Assembly: GCF_029892785.1 (NCBI RefSeq)
Contig: NZ_JARXXA010000005.1
Span: 1-64,000, forward strand
DNA from: Parabacteroides sp. PH5-46
Lineage (GTDB): Bacteria > Bacteroidota > Bacteroidia > Bacteroidales > Tannerellaceae
Direction: 5' to 3'
Length of the DNA stretch: 64,000 nt
Shown: in pieces, positions 1 through 8,888 of the stretch
Layout: each line of letters opens with the position of its first letter
Position numbering within the stretch: the first letter of the stretch is position 1
Position numbers and translations under genes: made by a program
The notes under the pieces: generated by a model
Told to the model about the DNA's origin: nothing
Seen by the model: the letters and a program-made list of their open reading frames with translations, nothing else
The model's database searches: none

Positions 1-88
1 AAATACAAACAAAAAATTGCCTATATCATTTTACGGATACAGACAATTTTATTAAGTGAAAAACTTAAAGCCGCTTTTTAAGGGGTGA

Positions 89-439
89 CTAATTAATTTC
101 CTGACTGAGCTGATCGGTACATTTGTACTGATGTTTGTTGTCTTCTATATTACCGGAGGAGAGATTACATGGCATGATACAAACAGCACATTGCCGGTAG
201 GATTAGGCTCGGTTGGCGCTATCCCGGTTGCCTTTACGGTTTGGGTGATAGGCCTGTCTTTAGGAGGGCCTACGGGCTATGCCATCAACCCGGCACGCGA
301 TCTGGCGCCTCGCATTATGCATGCCATTTTGCCTATCAAAGGAAAAGGCAGCAGCCATTGGGAATATGCCTGGATACCCGTATTGGCACCCATTGCCGGA
401 GCAGCCATTGCCGCAGCTCTTTACTACGCGCTGAAATAG
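89..439 (+). pseudogene. MIP/aquaporin-type channel, C-terminal half only
   Basis: The frame after a TGA at 86-88 encodes about 116 residues that match only the second half of a major intrinsic protein: a helix beginning FLTELIGTF, the second NPA box in GYAINPARDLAPR, and a last hydrophobic helix. The family is about 210-280 residues with two NPA boxes; the first half is absent. Bases 1-88 are AT-rich and carry no MIP-like sequence in any frame I read. The family conducts water or glycerol across the inner membrane, but half a pore should not work alone. I read it as a decayed remnant. An assembly break just left of the window could give the same picture. Confidence 0.6.
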
Positions 440-449
440 TTCACAAGCC

Positions 450-500
450 AATAAAAATAGCTCACGAGCCGATAAAAACAGCTCACGAGCTATTTTTATT
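450..500. terminator. Long hairpin behind the aquaporin remnant
   Basis: A 14-bp perfect inverted repeat (AATAAAAATAGCTC at 450-463 and its complement at 487-500) encloses two copies of the small hairpin GCTCACGAGC (460-469 and 481-490). The arms end in A- and T-rich tracts, so it can act as a terminator in both directions. The block also reads as three degenerate tandem copies of a unit of about 21 bp. Confidence 0.6.
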
Positions 501-583
501 AGGACACGTCCCATCGATTGGTTGAAAACGTGCAAAATGTAAACAAAAAAGCCTAAAAACAGCCCAAAAATGGATAATTATAC

Positions 584-591
584 TATATTTG
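584..591 (+). promoter_or_regulatory. -7 promoter element of the acyl-CoA synthetase gene
   Basis: TATATTTG matches the Bacteroidota -7 consensus TAnnTTTG and lies 35 bp before the start codon. No clear TTTG -33 box is seen at the usual 19-21 bp upstream. Confidence 0.45.
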
Positions 592-626
592 TAGCTCTAA
601 TTACCATTTAAAACAGTCAAAACGTT

Positions 627-2684
627 ATGATCAATCGAGAATTAATAAATCCGCAAAGTATCGTTGTTGTTGGAGGGTCTAATAATGTACATAAACCGGG
701 TGGTAGAACTGTCAGAAACCTATTGGACGGAAAGTACAAAGGCGAATTATATGTTGTAAACGCCAAAGAAACAGAAGTACAAGGGTTGAAATCATACAAG
801 CACGTAAAAGATATCCCCGAAACAGAGTTGGCCATTATATCCATACCGAACACCGCCTGTCCGGAAGTGATGGAGGTACTGGCAAACGAGAAGAATGTAA
901 AGGCCTTTATCGTAGTATCTGCCGGCTTTGGCGAAGAAACAAAAGAGGGAGCCATCCTGGAAGATAAAATCCTGAAGATAGCTAACGATGCCGGGGCATC
1001 ACTGATTGGCCCGAACTGCATCGGGGTAATGAACATGAACTACCACGGCGTATTTACACAGCCTATACCTGAATTTCATCCCGACGGAGTAGACTTTATA
1101 TCCAGTTCCGGAGGTACCGCCTTGTTTATCATGGAATCGGCACTGACTAAAGGTTTGCGCTTCTCATCTGTCTGGACAGTGGGGAACTCCAAGCAAATCG
1201 GTGTAGAAGACATCCTGGAATATATGGATCAGCGCTTCGACCCGGTATTCGACTCAAAAATAAAGATGATTTATGTGGAAAGTATTAAAGATCCGGATAA
1301 ATTACTCTATCACGCCTCTTCCCTGATTCGCAAAGGATGTCGCATAGCAGCCATTAAAGCAGGAAGTACAGAATCCGGCAAGCGAGCTGCCTCTTCTCAC
1401 ACAGGAGCTATGGCCAGTTCAGACTCGGCAGTAGAAGCCTTGTTCCGCAAAGCCGGAATCGTTCGCTGCTTCAGCCGCGAAGAACTGACGACTGTTGCCA
1501 GTATCTTTACCCTGAAAGAAGTAAAAGGAAAGAACTGCGCAATTGTTACACACGCCGGAGGACCAGCCGTAATGCTAGCTGACGCCCTATCAAAAGGACG
1601 CATCAACGTTCCGGACCTGAACGGTCCGATTGCCGACGAATTAAAAACAAAACTATACCCAGGAGCTGCCGTAGGAAACCCGATCGACATTATCGGCACA
1701 GGTACTCCCGAGCATCTGGCAACTGCCATCGACTACTGCGAGAACCACTTTGAGAACATAGACCTGATGATGGTTATCTTCGGAAGCCCGGGGCTGGTTA
1801 AACTTTATGACGCATACGAAGTCTTACATAAGAAGATGGAAGAATGTGAGAAACCTATTTTCCCGGTTCTGCCATCTATTGTAACGGCTAGCCCGGAGGT
1901 AAAAAGTTTTATAAAGAAAGGACACGTGAATTTCTCGGACGAAGTAACATTAGGTACAGCCCTGTCGCGCGTGATCAACACGCCAACACCGGCCAATGCA
2001 GACATTCAGTTATATGGAGTGAATGTACCTGAGATTCGCCGTCTGGTAGAATCACTGCCTGATGGATTCCTGAGTCCGGATGATGTGCGAAAAGTTCTTG
2101 CTATGGCCAATATACCAATGGCAGAAGAGATTGCTTCAGCAGACAAGAAAGATCTGATAAACTTTGCCAAAAGGGTAAAATACCCGGTAGTAGCCAAGGT
2201 AGTAGGCCCTGTACACAAAAGTGATATAGGTGGAGTAGCCCTGAATATCCAAAGCGAAGAACATCTGGTTTTTGAATATCAGCGAATGATGAAGTTACCA
2301 GACGTTACAGCCGTACTAGTGCAGCCGATGCTGAAAGGACAAGAGTTGTTCATCGGCGCAAAATACGAAGACCGTTTTGGTCACATTGTACTCTGCGGTC
2401 TGGGAGGTATCTTTGTTGAAGTATTGCAAGACGTATCATACGGCTTGGCTCCGCTTTCTTATGAAGAGTCATTCTCCATGATCCGGTCGCTACGCGGTTA
2501 TCCGATCATCAAAGGCACGCGCGGACAAAAGGGCATCGACGAGCAGCAGTATGCCGATATCATCGTACGCCTGTCCACCCTATTGCGCTTCTCTCCGGAA
2601 ATAAAAGAAATAGATATCAATCCGATCGTAGCAACCGAAAGAGGATTATTTGCTGTTGATGCACGAATCAGAATCGAAAAGTAA
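627..2684 (+). CDS. ADP-forming acyl-CoA synthetase (acetate-CoA ligase, fused alpha-beta)
   Basis: This 685-residue cytoplasmic enzyme interconverts an acyl-CoA plus ADP and phosphate with the free acid, CoA and ATP, most often acetyl-CoA, so it can make ATP during fermentation. An N-terminal CoA-binding domain (about 5-130, with IVVVGGSNN) is followed by succinyl-CoA-ligase-like domains (about 145-440). The phosphohistidine is probably H258 in SSHTGAMAS. A C-terminal ATP-grasp domain (about 465-685) contains KSDIGGVALN and ends in EIDINPI. The alpha and beta parts are fused in one chain, as in many bacteria. It appears monocistronic. The substrate cannot be read from sequence; branched or aryl acids are possible. 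Confidence 0.88.
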   Translation: MINRELINPQSIVVVGGSNNVHKPGGRTVRNLLDGKYKGELYVVNAKETEVQGLKSYKHVKDIPETELAIISIPNTACPEVMEVLANEKNVKAFIVVSAGFGEETKEGAILEDKILKIANDAGASLIGPNCIGVMNMNYHGVFTQPIPEFHPDGVDFISSSGGTALFIMESALTKGLRFSSVWTVGNSKQIGVEDILEYMDQRFDPVFDSKIKMIYVESIKDPDKLLYHASSLIRKGCRIAAIKAGSTESGKRAASSHTGAMASSDSAVEALFRKAGIVRCFSREELTTVASIFTLKEVKGKNCAIVTHAGGPAVMLADALSKGRINVPDLNGPIADELKTKLYPGAAVGNPIDIIGTGTPEHLATAIDYCENHFENIDLMMVIFGSPGLVKLYDAYEVLHKKMEECEKPIFPVLPSIVTASPEVKSFIKKGHVNFSDEVTLGTALSRVINTPTPANADIQLYGVNVPEIRRLVESLPDGFLSPDDVRKVLAMANIPMAEEIASADKKDLINFAKRVKYPVVAKVVGPVHKSDIGGVALNIQSEEHLVFEYQRMMKLPDVTAVLVQPMLKGQELFIGAKYEDRFGHIVLCGLGGIFVEVLQDVSYGLAPLSYEESFSMIRSLRGYPIIKGTRGQKGIDEQQYADIIVRLSTLLRFSPEIKEIDINPIVATERGLFAVDARIRIEK

Positions 2685-2727
2685 TTGTATATTTGCAGCA
2701 TATTTATAACCAATAAACAGAGGCTTT

Positions 2728-3060
2728 ATGAGCGAAAAAGAAGATTTGTTTGATTACGACGAAGACGATGCGGTAAGGTTTATTCAAAATTATCTTCCTC
2801 TGGATCTGAAAGAAAAGTTCAGTGACGACGATATTGTCTATATACTGGATTTGGTCTACGATTTCTATGAGTCAAAAGGTTATATCAATGATGAAGAGCA
2901 AGATGATGACACTGATGTAGAAATAGATGAAGAAGAGTTGATCAATTATGTAGTAAAGAATGCACAGAAAGACGGTATAGGGAAATTTGAGCCCGACGAC
3001 ATCACGTTTATCGTGCAGGGAGAACTGGAATATTGCGATTCACTCAACATATTTGACTAA
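2728..3060 (+). CDS. Small acidic conserved hypothetical protein
   Basis: A 110-residue, strongly acidic protein with runs of Asp and Glu (for example EEQDDDTDVEIDEEEL near residues 55-70), no signal peptide and no membrane helix, so probably cytoplasmic. A -7 element TATATTTG at 2688-2695 lies 33 bp upstream. I recognise it only as a type of short acidic protein often seen in Bacteroidales genomes and know no function. It lies 47 bp before the OmpA-like lipoprotein gene, in the same direction. Confidence 0.7.
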   Translation: MSEKEDLFDYDEDDAVRFIQNYLPLDLKEKFSDDDIVYILDLVYDFYESKGYINDEEQDDDTDVEIDEEELINYVVKNAQKDGIGKFEPDDITFIVQGELEYCDSLNIFD

Positions 3061-3106
3061 ATTTTGTTATATAGTAAACAACATCGTTTTAAAATTAAGA
3101 GAAGTT

Positions 3107-3781
3107 ATGAGAAATTTGAAAGTATTGGCTGTTCTAGCCCTTTGTATGGCCGTATTGTTCTCCGGTTGCGGAGCGAGTAACACAGTTAAAGGAACCGCGA
3201 TTGGTGTAGGCGGTGGTGCCGCTGTAGGCGCTGGCGTTGGTGCATTAGCAGGTAACACGGCATTAGGTAGTATTATTGGTGCTGCTGTAGGTGGTGCTGC
3301 AGGTGCTTTAATTGGTAAAAAGATGGACAACCAGAAAAAAGAACTGGAAGCTGCTATCCCTGAAGCTACTGTTGAGTCAGTAAATGATGGAGAAGCATTA
3401 AAAGTTACCTTTGATTCAGGTATCCTGTTTGCTACTAACTCAAGTACCGTTAGCGAAGCTTCAAAAACTGCCTTGCGCAATTTCGGAAGCAGCTTAAAAG
3501 GTAATCCTGATACGTATATCAAGGTTATCGGTCACACAGACAACACAGGCCGCGTAGACTATAACCAGACATTGTCTGAAAAACGCGCTCAAAGTGTTTA
3601 CGATTATCTGATGAACCAAGGCGTTCGTAGCGACCGTATGACATACGAAGGAAAAGGAATTCACGATCCTGTTGCCGACAACAGCACAGCTGAAGGACGT
3701 TCTTTGAACCGTCGCGTTGAAATCATGATCATGGCAAACGAAAAAATGATTCAGGAAGCTCAACAAGGAACTCTGAGATAA
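3107..3781 (+). CDS. OmpA-family outer-membrane lipoprotein with glycine-zipper region
   Basis: A 224-residue lipoprotein. The signal peptide ends in a lipobox (LFSGC, Cys at about residue 20). A Gly/Ala-rich glycine-zipper segment (about 28-72) follows, then a C-terminal OmpA peptidoglycan-binding domain (about 110-210) with the hallmark HTDNTG and NRRVEI motifs. It should be anchored in the outer membrane and bind peptidoglycan, helping envelope stability. The start was set at 3107 because the signal peptide begins there; the frame stays open for 40 codons upstream but overlaps the preceding gene. A strong terminator follows at 3806. Confidence 0.9.
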   Translation: MRNLKVLAVLALCMAVLFSGCGASNTVKGTAIGVGGGAAVGAGVGALAGNTALGSIIGAAVGGAAGALIGKKMDNQKKELEAAIPEATVESVNDGEALKVTFDSGILFATNSSTVSEASKTALRNFGSSLKGNPDTYIKVIGHTDNTGRVDYNQTLSEKRAQSVYDYLMNQGVRSDRMTYEGKGIHDPVADNSTAEGRSLNRRVEIMIMANEKMIQEAQQGTLR

Positions 3782-3805
3782 TTTATAATCAAATCTAAAA
3801 TAGAA

Positions 3806-3838
3806 AGGCTACTTCAATTATGAGGTGGCCTTTTTTTA
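3806..3838 (+). terminator. Rho-independent terminator after the OmpA-like gene
   Basis: A 10-bp stem with two G-T pairs (AGGCTACTTC / GAGGTGGCCT) and a 6-nt loop is followed by a run of seven T. It also lies at the end of the convergent gene on the other strand. Confidence 0.85.
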
Positions 3839-3841
3839 TTT

Positions 3842-4696
3842 CTATTCTGAAATTAGTTTAAGCAAATTTTCAGCTAATTTACTTTTATGAACGAGGTATT
3901 GGCTCCAGTAATTGTCTTTATTATCTTCAAATGAGATATTTAATTTATATTTAGCATTGATAGGTTGAGGAGCTTTGTTATTTACCTCCCATGAAGGGAT
4001 CACTAATAGTTTATCTTCAATATCCAGTGTTTTTTTATTGAAAATAAGTCCTATAATATAAAGGCTTTCATGTGCATGGAACGTATTTGCTGAAATTGTC
4101 AAATAGGTTTCATTACCCTCTCTGTTTATGCTACGTGACTTGATCTGTAGATATACCGGATGAAATACTCCTTTGTGCATCACGATTAAATCAATCCCAT
4201 TATCATCTATCACCGGTTTAAATACAGATAACAGCCCTTGCCCCCGGAGGAGGATATACTCTTTAACTCGATCTTCAGCTATATTCCCTTTTACGTAATT
4301 AGATATTTTATCAAAACAGGAATCATTATTATCTTCCGTTAGATCCGGATCTTCATTTGTTTCATCAACGATATCAACTTGGTTTTCATAACGAAAAATA
4401 TTAATATTTCCTTCTTCATCGCAACGGCCTAAATTTATTTTATCATCAATAATTGCCAGCCAAACCATATCATAAACCAAAAGGTCCAGTGTGTCATAAA
4501 GATCAGAGAGTCCATACAGCCAATTGCGAGTGGCATTATATTTTATCTTTATTTCTTCCTTTTCAAAATAGACTACTAACTCACTGTTTTCCTTTGGAAA
4601 AAAATTGCGTAAACCTATAGGCACATATAATAAGCCATTTTCCCTTTCGAATGGAATAATCTTACGTTTAAAAAAATCATCAAACTCCATAATCAC
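3842..4696 (-). CDS. Probable PD-(D/E)XK nuclease-fold protein
   Basis: A 284-residue protein of unknown function. Residues 135-190 carry the layout of the PD-(D/E)XK nuclease core: E141 on a helix, a hydrophobic turn, D169 in NGIDL, then Q184-I-K186 in VYLQIKSR. In Mrr- and Holliday-resolvase-like folds, Asp and the Glu/Gln-x-Lys pair bind metal and cut DNA. The first 120 residues look like an acidic alpha/beta domain I do not recognise. A second Met at residue 3 could be the start. The gene stands alone, convergent with the OmpA-like gene, and has no methylase beside it, so it is not clearly restriction. Fold assignment rests on motif reading only. Confidence 0.6.
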   Translation of the reverse strand: MIMEFDDFFKRKIIPFERENGLLYVPIGLRNFFPKENSELVVYFEKEEIKIKYNATRNWLYGLSDLYDTLDLLVYDMVWLAIIDDKINLGRCDEEGNINIFRYENQVDIVDETNEDPDLTEDNNDSCFDKISNYVKGNIAEDRVKEYILLRGQGLLSVFKPVIDDNGIDLIVMHKGVFHPVYLQIKSRSINREGNETYLTISANTFHAHESLYIIGLIFNKKTLDIEDKLLVIPSWEVNNKAPQPINAKYKLNISFEDNKDNYWSQYLVHKSKLAENLLKLISE

Positions 4697-4755
4697 TCTC
4701 TCTAACAGATAGATTCAGCAAATTTATAATTCATTAGTAGATTAACAAATAAAAT

Positions 4756-4792
4756 ACACCCGAAAAACAGAAAAACAACTGTTCTCGGGTGT
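4756..4792 (-). terminator. Terminator after the DUF3244 gene
   Basis: ACACCCGA and its complement TCGGGTGT, with further pairing inside, form a long hairpin 25 bp beyond the stop codon on the minus strand, followed by a T-rich stretch. Confidence 0.75.
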
Positions 4793-4817
4793 AAGTCTTC
4801 TATCAAAACCTAAAAAA

Positions 4818-5189
4818 TTACGGCCCAACGCTAAATCGTCCTGTCAAATAGCCGTAAAAATGACTAATTACTATTGTGTAATCCCGTGGTTGATCATCTA
4901 AATATATAGGATGAGTATATCCAGGCGCATTAGACGATATGCAATCCTGATACACAATATTTCCATTACTGTCTGACACCACAATCGTCAGATTTTGCAA
5001 AGGATCTGCCATATAAACAGACAATACATTATCAAAAAGATAAATCCTCGGACGAACCGGGTCTATAGAACGAGTTCTATTATCCCCCCACTCACCTTCA
5101 ACTGGTATATCTTTTTCTTTTTCATCCGCCAGTAAGGTCATAGGAAATAACATGAGGAATAATACCAATACACGAACAAAACTTTTCAT
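4818..5189 (-). CDS. Secreted DUF3244-type small protein
   Basis: A 123-residue exported protein with a signal peptide (about 1-21, ending near LLADEK) and a mature domain of beta strands with the IVVSDSNGNIVYQ pattern typical of DUF3244, a family of small Bacteroidales periplasmic or surface proteins without a known reaction. It lies 84 bp downstream of the TPR regulator on the same strand and has its own terminator, so the two probably share a transcript. That pairing suggests the small protein signals to, or is sensed with, the regulator; this is inference. Family assignment is from overall pattern. Confidence 0.7.
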   Translation of the reverse strand: MKSFVRVLVLFLMLFPMTLLADEKEKDIPVEGEWGDNRTRSIDPVRPRIYLFDNVLSVYMADPLQNLTIVVSDSNGNIVYQDCISSNAPGYTHPIYLDDQPRDYTIVISHFYGYLTGRFSVGP

Positions 5190-5273
5190 ATTGAATTAAT
5201 TATGTTTAATCAGCAAAGTAAAAAGATTAAATTTGAATTTATACACAAATCAAAGTGACAAAAAGTGACAAAT

Positions 5274-7082
5274 TTAAAAATGATTTGTTTTCTGCCATTC
5301 AAACATATCAGACAGGAAACTGTCAAGATCTTTAGCGCTTCCCTTTTTTCCAGTGAGTCTTTCATATAGTCGCTCTTTTCGCTTTGAGATAGCAGAGCTT
5401 GTTTTATTAAGTAAAAGAGCAATTCGCTTTACTGGTACTCCAATCATGACTAAACAACAAACCTTCAATTTCTCATCATCTATTGTAGGTATAACATTTC
5501 TCAAATAAGATACCATATTAGGGTAAATACGATCTATCCATATTTCTAATTGTATCCAGTCATTGCTTGTTATTCTTTCGTTTCCAGAAATAAATAATTG
5601 ACGAATTGGGCTTTTACGAAATTCTTCATTCCATTTTTTTTGCAAACTCCGCTTTTCTTTATCTTGTTTAATTTCACTATCCAGTATTTTTCGTTGAGCA
5701 GCTAATAATTCTCTACTCAACTTATCTGTTTCCTCAGTCAAAGCTTCTTTCAATTTCTGAATCTCCTGTTCTTTGGTTAGAATATACTCTTGACTATGCC
5801 TATATTTTTGTTCCCGAATACGTAACTCTTTTTCATTACGCTCCCGTTCAAACTGTCTTTTTCTCCATAAATAGAAAAATAACATAAGTAGAACAGCAAA
5901 AGAAGCTATAGTAAATATTCCAAGTCGATAAAACCAAACTGTTTTCCGATACGCTTCCTTTTCATGAAAAGCCCGTTCTTCCTCAATCAATCGATAATCA
6001 AAAACACTTTGAATGCGTTGTATATTTTCTGTCTGCTTAATCCTATCTAAAGAATCTTGCAGAGCTCTATATTGTTGATGATAAACTGCATATTGCAACC
6101 AATTATGTTTCTGTTCCTCAAGATAAGATAAACTTTGATAAGCACCTGTTTTCGAGTGAATATTTGGAGATTGTATACATAAATTTAGATAATAGTATGC
6201 AGAATCTTGTAATCTAATTCTACGATATAAGTCGCCCAAATTAAGATATATAGGAGTCATATCATCTTGGAAAAAGCTCGAATTATAAGCTAATTGAATA
6301 TATTCTAAAGCCTTATCAAAAACCCCTATCCGTTTATACAAACTCCCTATTTCATTACAAATTGCTACTCTATTTCGTTGTGTCAAAAAAGGCAATGTTT
6401 GTTCATAATAAATAATAGCACTATCTAGCTGAGCATTCTTAACATAAATTCGAGCTATATTTTGCAAAGTTCGTCCTGTATTAGTCGAATCTTTAAGATA
6501 TAAAAAATGTTCTGCTGCTTTCTTTTGAAATATAAGAGCTGTAGGATAAAGATTTTGATAAATGTAAATCAGCCCTAAATTGCTGTAAATCCGTCCCAAT
6601 AAGGCATGATCTTTTGAGTCTTTGCCGGCTTCTAGTGCTTTTAAATAGTAGTCCTGGGCACGTGGGGAATCGCCTAGATCGTAGCAAATTACGGCGTTAT
6701 AATACCAGGCTTTCATTAAGCGGGGTTTGTCGTTTGTGTTTTCAAAGTGTTTGACGGCTATCCGGATTAAGGAATCAGACTCATGTTTGACATAGTTTTT
6801 GTCTTGCGCCTGTGTGTACAATAAGCACCATAGAGCATATTGTTTGTCAGAAAGTTTTTCTGGAGCTTCTATTCGCTTCAAAATGGCTAGTGCTGTATCG
6901 GGCTGCTGTTCCATCAGAACTTCAGCCTTGTCTAATTGAGAATCAATATACTTATCATCATTACAAGCAATGATATAACACAGTATGAATAAGGGTAATA
7001 TTAACTTTGTAAAAGGTTTCAAGCTTTTTCTTATTTTAATGGACAGGCAAAAATAAGAAAAAATTGTTAAGAAAGAGAACAT
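5274..7082 (-). CDS. TPR membrane regulator with C-terminal HTH
   Basis: A 602-residue protein with a hydrophobic N-terminus ending in a lipobox-like IIAC (near residue 40), about seven tetratricopeptide repeats (about 45-355), one transmembrane helix (about 386-408), a charged coiled coil (about 410-495) and a C-terminal helix-turn-helix domain (about 535-585, with VPVKRIALLLNKTSSAISKR). The layout is that of Bacteroidales one-protein sensors: TPRs outside the cytoplasm and a DNA-binding tail inside. The signal is unknown. It lies divergent from the DUF3078 gene, with two palindromic operator-like sites 65-105 bp upstream, and upstream of a DUF3244 gene. Confidence 0.8.
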   Translation of the reverse strand: MFSFLTIFSYFCLSIKIRKSLKPFTKLILPLFILCYIIACNDDKYIDSQLDKAEVLMEQQPDTALAILKRIEAPEKLSDKQYALWCLLYTQAQDKNYVKHESDSLIRIAVKHFENTNDKPRLMKAWYYNAVICYDLGDSPRAQDYYLKALEAGKDSKDHALLGRIYSNLGLIYIYQNLYPTALIFQKKAAEHFLYLKDSTNTGRTLQNIARIYVKNAQLDSAIIYYEQTLPFLTQRNRVAICNEIGSLYKRIGVFDKALEYIQLAYNSSFFQDDMTPIYLNLGDLYRRIRLQDSAYYYLNLCIQSPNIHSKTGAYQSLSYLEEQKHNWLQYAVYHQQYRALQDSLDRIKQTENIQRIQSVFDYRLIEEERAFHEKEAYRKTVWFYRLGIFTIASFAVLLMLFFYLWRKRQFERERNEKELRIREQKYRHSQEYILTKEQEIQKLKEALTEETDKLSRELLAAQRKILDSEIKQDKEKRSLQKKWNEEFRKSPIRQLFISGNERITSNDWIQLEIWIDRIYPNMVSYLRNVIPTIDDEKLKVCCLVMIGVPVKRIALLLNKTSSAISKRKERLYERLTGKKGSAKDLDSFLSDMFEWQKTNHF

Positions 7083-7140
7083 TAGACTTCGTGTATTCTT
7101 TAGAGCATACGAAACTTAATATCTTGAAGTATGCATAGTT

Positions 7141-7192
7141 TTTTTGAAAAGTATTAATACTTTTTCAGAAAACTATTAATACTTTTCAAAAA
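7141..7192. promoter_or_regulatory. Two palindromic operator-like sites upstream of the TPR regulator
   Basis: A perfect 18-bp palindrome AAAAGTATTAATACTTTT (7147-7164) is followed by a near-palindrome with one mismatch (7168-7187). Their centres are 22 bp apart, two helical turns, so two dimers would sit on the same DNA face. The whole block also forms a 19-bp perfect inverted repeat (7141-7159 with 7174-7192). Binding by the neighbouring TPR-HTH protein is a guess. Confidence 0.6.
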
Positions 7193-7266
7193 TCATATGT
7201 ATAGAAGAGAATGTTAAATTGCAGCTTTTAGGGATGAAAAGATTAGGGCTTGTTATTGTTTTTCCT

Positions 7267-7274
7267 TATTTTTG
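7267..7274 (+). promoter_or_regulatory. -7 element of the DUF3078 gene
   Basis: TATTTTTG matches TAnnTTTG. It lies inside the longest possible reading frame, which argues that translation begins after it, at 7318-7324. Confidence 0.55.
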
Positions 7275-7317
7275 CACTTTAAGTATATATCCAGCGATTA
7301 ATAATCAAGTATTCTTA

Positions 7318-8865
7318 ATGATGATGAAAAGGTATTGTGTAGGTATTGCTTTATATTTATTTGCTACATTCTATTCCGGAGCTCAGGATATTAACTCTTC
7401 TCTTGGTAGAACAGGCGAGGCTTCGGCTATTGATACAATCCCGGAAATTATATTTGACGAATCCAGTCTGGATAACGTAATAGACTTAAATAAGCAGTTT
7501 GAGAAGCAAAACAAAACCTATTCCATCCCTAAACACAGTAGTAGTTCCAACCTGTTAAGATTCGTAAAGAAAGACGAGCTAAATATCTCTGACGAAGCAC
7601 TATATTGGGCGAGATTGGTAAGAGATGCATCCAATGCTTTTCACAATTACATGACTTTCAGGGATACAATTATTATCAACGACCTTTTTCTGACTCCTTT
7701 GTTCAGAGGTAATATTTTACCAGCCGATTTAACGTTTTATAATAAAGATATAGTCAAACATAAAAGTCCATACGACTTTATGTACAAACCAGACACGACC
7801 TTGTTTGCTGACTATTTCAGAAAAAAAGCGATAAATGATTCAACACTCCAGCGTATTGAAATAAACCATCTGGACTATTTCCGCTATTCGGAACGGGATT
7901 TGCCAGGAGAAACTGTAGTCACGGAATATATCAGAAAGCCTATCCAGAAAGAAATGCCCATCTTGGTTAAATCTGATGTTAGCTTTGATGATGTAGATGC
8001 CCCACAGAAGTTTATTCCCGACAGGCAATACTGGATGTCTTCTTTTGAAAGCGCCCTGCAATTCTCACAAAACTATGTTTCCAAAAACTGGCATAAAGGA
8101 GGAAGTAGCAACCTTAATATATATAGCAAAAACTATCTTCGCTATGATTATAAAAAGGATAAAGTACAGATTACCAATGAAGCGGAAATTACCGCCAATA
8201 TCTATAATGCCCCAAATGATACATTGCGTGATTATAAAATAGGAAATGATATTTTCAAATTCCATAACAATATTGGGTATAAAGCATTCAGCAAATGGTA
8301 TTATACTCTAGATACTGAGTTTATTACTCAATTATTTACAAATCATGAAGAAAATACACATAAAGTATATTCAGCATTCCTTTCGCCATTCATGTTCAAT
8401 GCCGGGCTTGGTATGAAATATGATCTGGAGAAGAAATTTACTAAACGTCACAAAAATCTCAAACTAAGTGTCAATCTGGCTCCATTGGCCTATACCTTTA
8501 AATATAGTACTAAAAAAGGTCCGGATATGGATTTAGGCAGACATGGATTCGACAAAAAAGACAATCCGGAAGAAGGAGAAAACGCCTATAAAAACGTACA
8601 ACACATATTCGGTCCGTCTGTACGCGTAGAGATGCTAATGAACTTTAACAGAAACATCTCGTGGCAATCCCGTCTGTATTTCAAAACCAATCTGGACGAA
8701 AACTTAATAGAATTTGAAAACACCCTGACATTGGCTATCAGTCGCTTTTTCTCTACTCGTATCTATTTCTATCCAAGGTATGACGATAAGAAAACTGGGA
8801 ATGAAGACAGAAGTAATTTCCAGTTGAACGAACTCCTGAGTTTCGGATTCAATTACAAATGGTAA
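7318..8865 (+). CDS. DUF3078 outer-membrane beta-barrel-like protein
   Basis: A 515-residue exported protein. The start was placed at the MMMKRYC cluster (7318, 7321 or 7324) because a signal peptide follows (to about SGAQD) and a promoter -7 element lies upstream within the longer frame. The mature part begins with an acidic linker, and from about residue 245 has alternating amphipathic strands (NWHKGGSSNLNIY, YTLDTEFITQLF) ending in FGFNYKW, with an aromatic last residue as in outer-membrane barrels. DUF3078 proteins occur widely in Bacteroidota with no known substrate. It is followed by the rnf cluster but separated by an inverted repeat. Confidence 0.75.
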   Translation: MMMKRYCVGIALYLFATFYSGAQDINSSLGRTGEASAIDTIPEIIFDESSLDNVIDLNKQFEKQNKTYSIPKHSSSSNLLRFVKKDELNISDEALYWARLVRDASNAFHNYMTFRDTIIINDLFLTPLFRGNILPADLTFYNKDIVKHKSPYDFMYKPDTTLFADYFRKKAINDSTLQRIEINHLDYFRYSERDLPGETVVTEYIRKPIQKEMPILVKSDVSFDDVDAPQKFIPDRQYWMSSFESALQFSQNYVSKNWHKGGSSNLNIYSKNYLRYDYKKDKVQITNEAEITANIYNAPNDTLRDYKIGNDIFKFHNNIGYKAFSKWYYTLDTEFITQLFTNHEENTHKVYSAFLSPFMFNAGLGMKYDLEKKFTKRHKNLKLSVNLAPLAYTFKYSTKKGPDMDLGRHGFDKKDNPEEGENAYKNVQHIFGPSVRVEMLMNFNRNISWQSRLYFKTNLDENLIEFENTLTLAISRFFSTRIYFYPRYDDKKTGNEDRSNFQLNELLSFGFNYKW

Positions 8866-8888
8866 GTTAAATATACTTATTGGCTAAA

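Noticed and set aside
2987-3106. Longer start for the OmpA-like lipoprotein
   Set aside because: It would overlap the acidic protein gene and bury the signal peptide 40 residues inside the protein.
3842-4696. Restriction endonuclease of a restriction-modification system
   Set aside because: No methyltransferase or specificity gene is adjacent, so only a nuclease-like fold is claimed.
5210-5422. 70-residue minus-strand frame between the DUF3244 and TPR genes
   Set aside because: It overlaps the end of the TPR gene in another frame and lacks any recognisable pattern.
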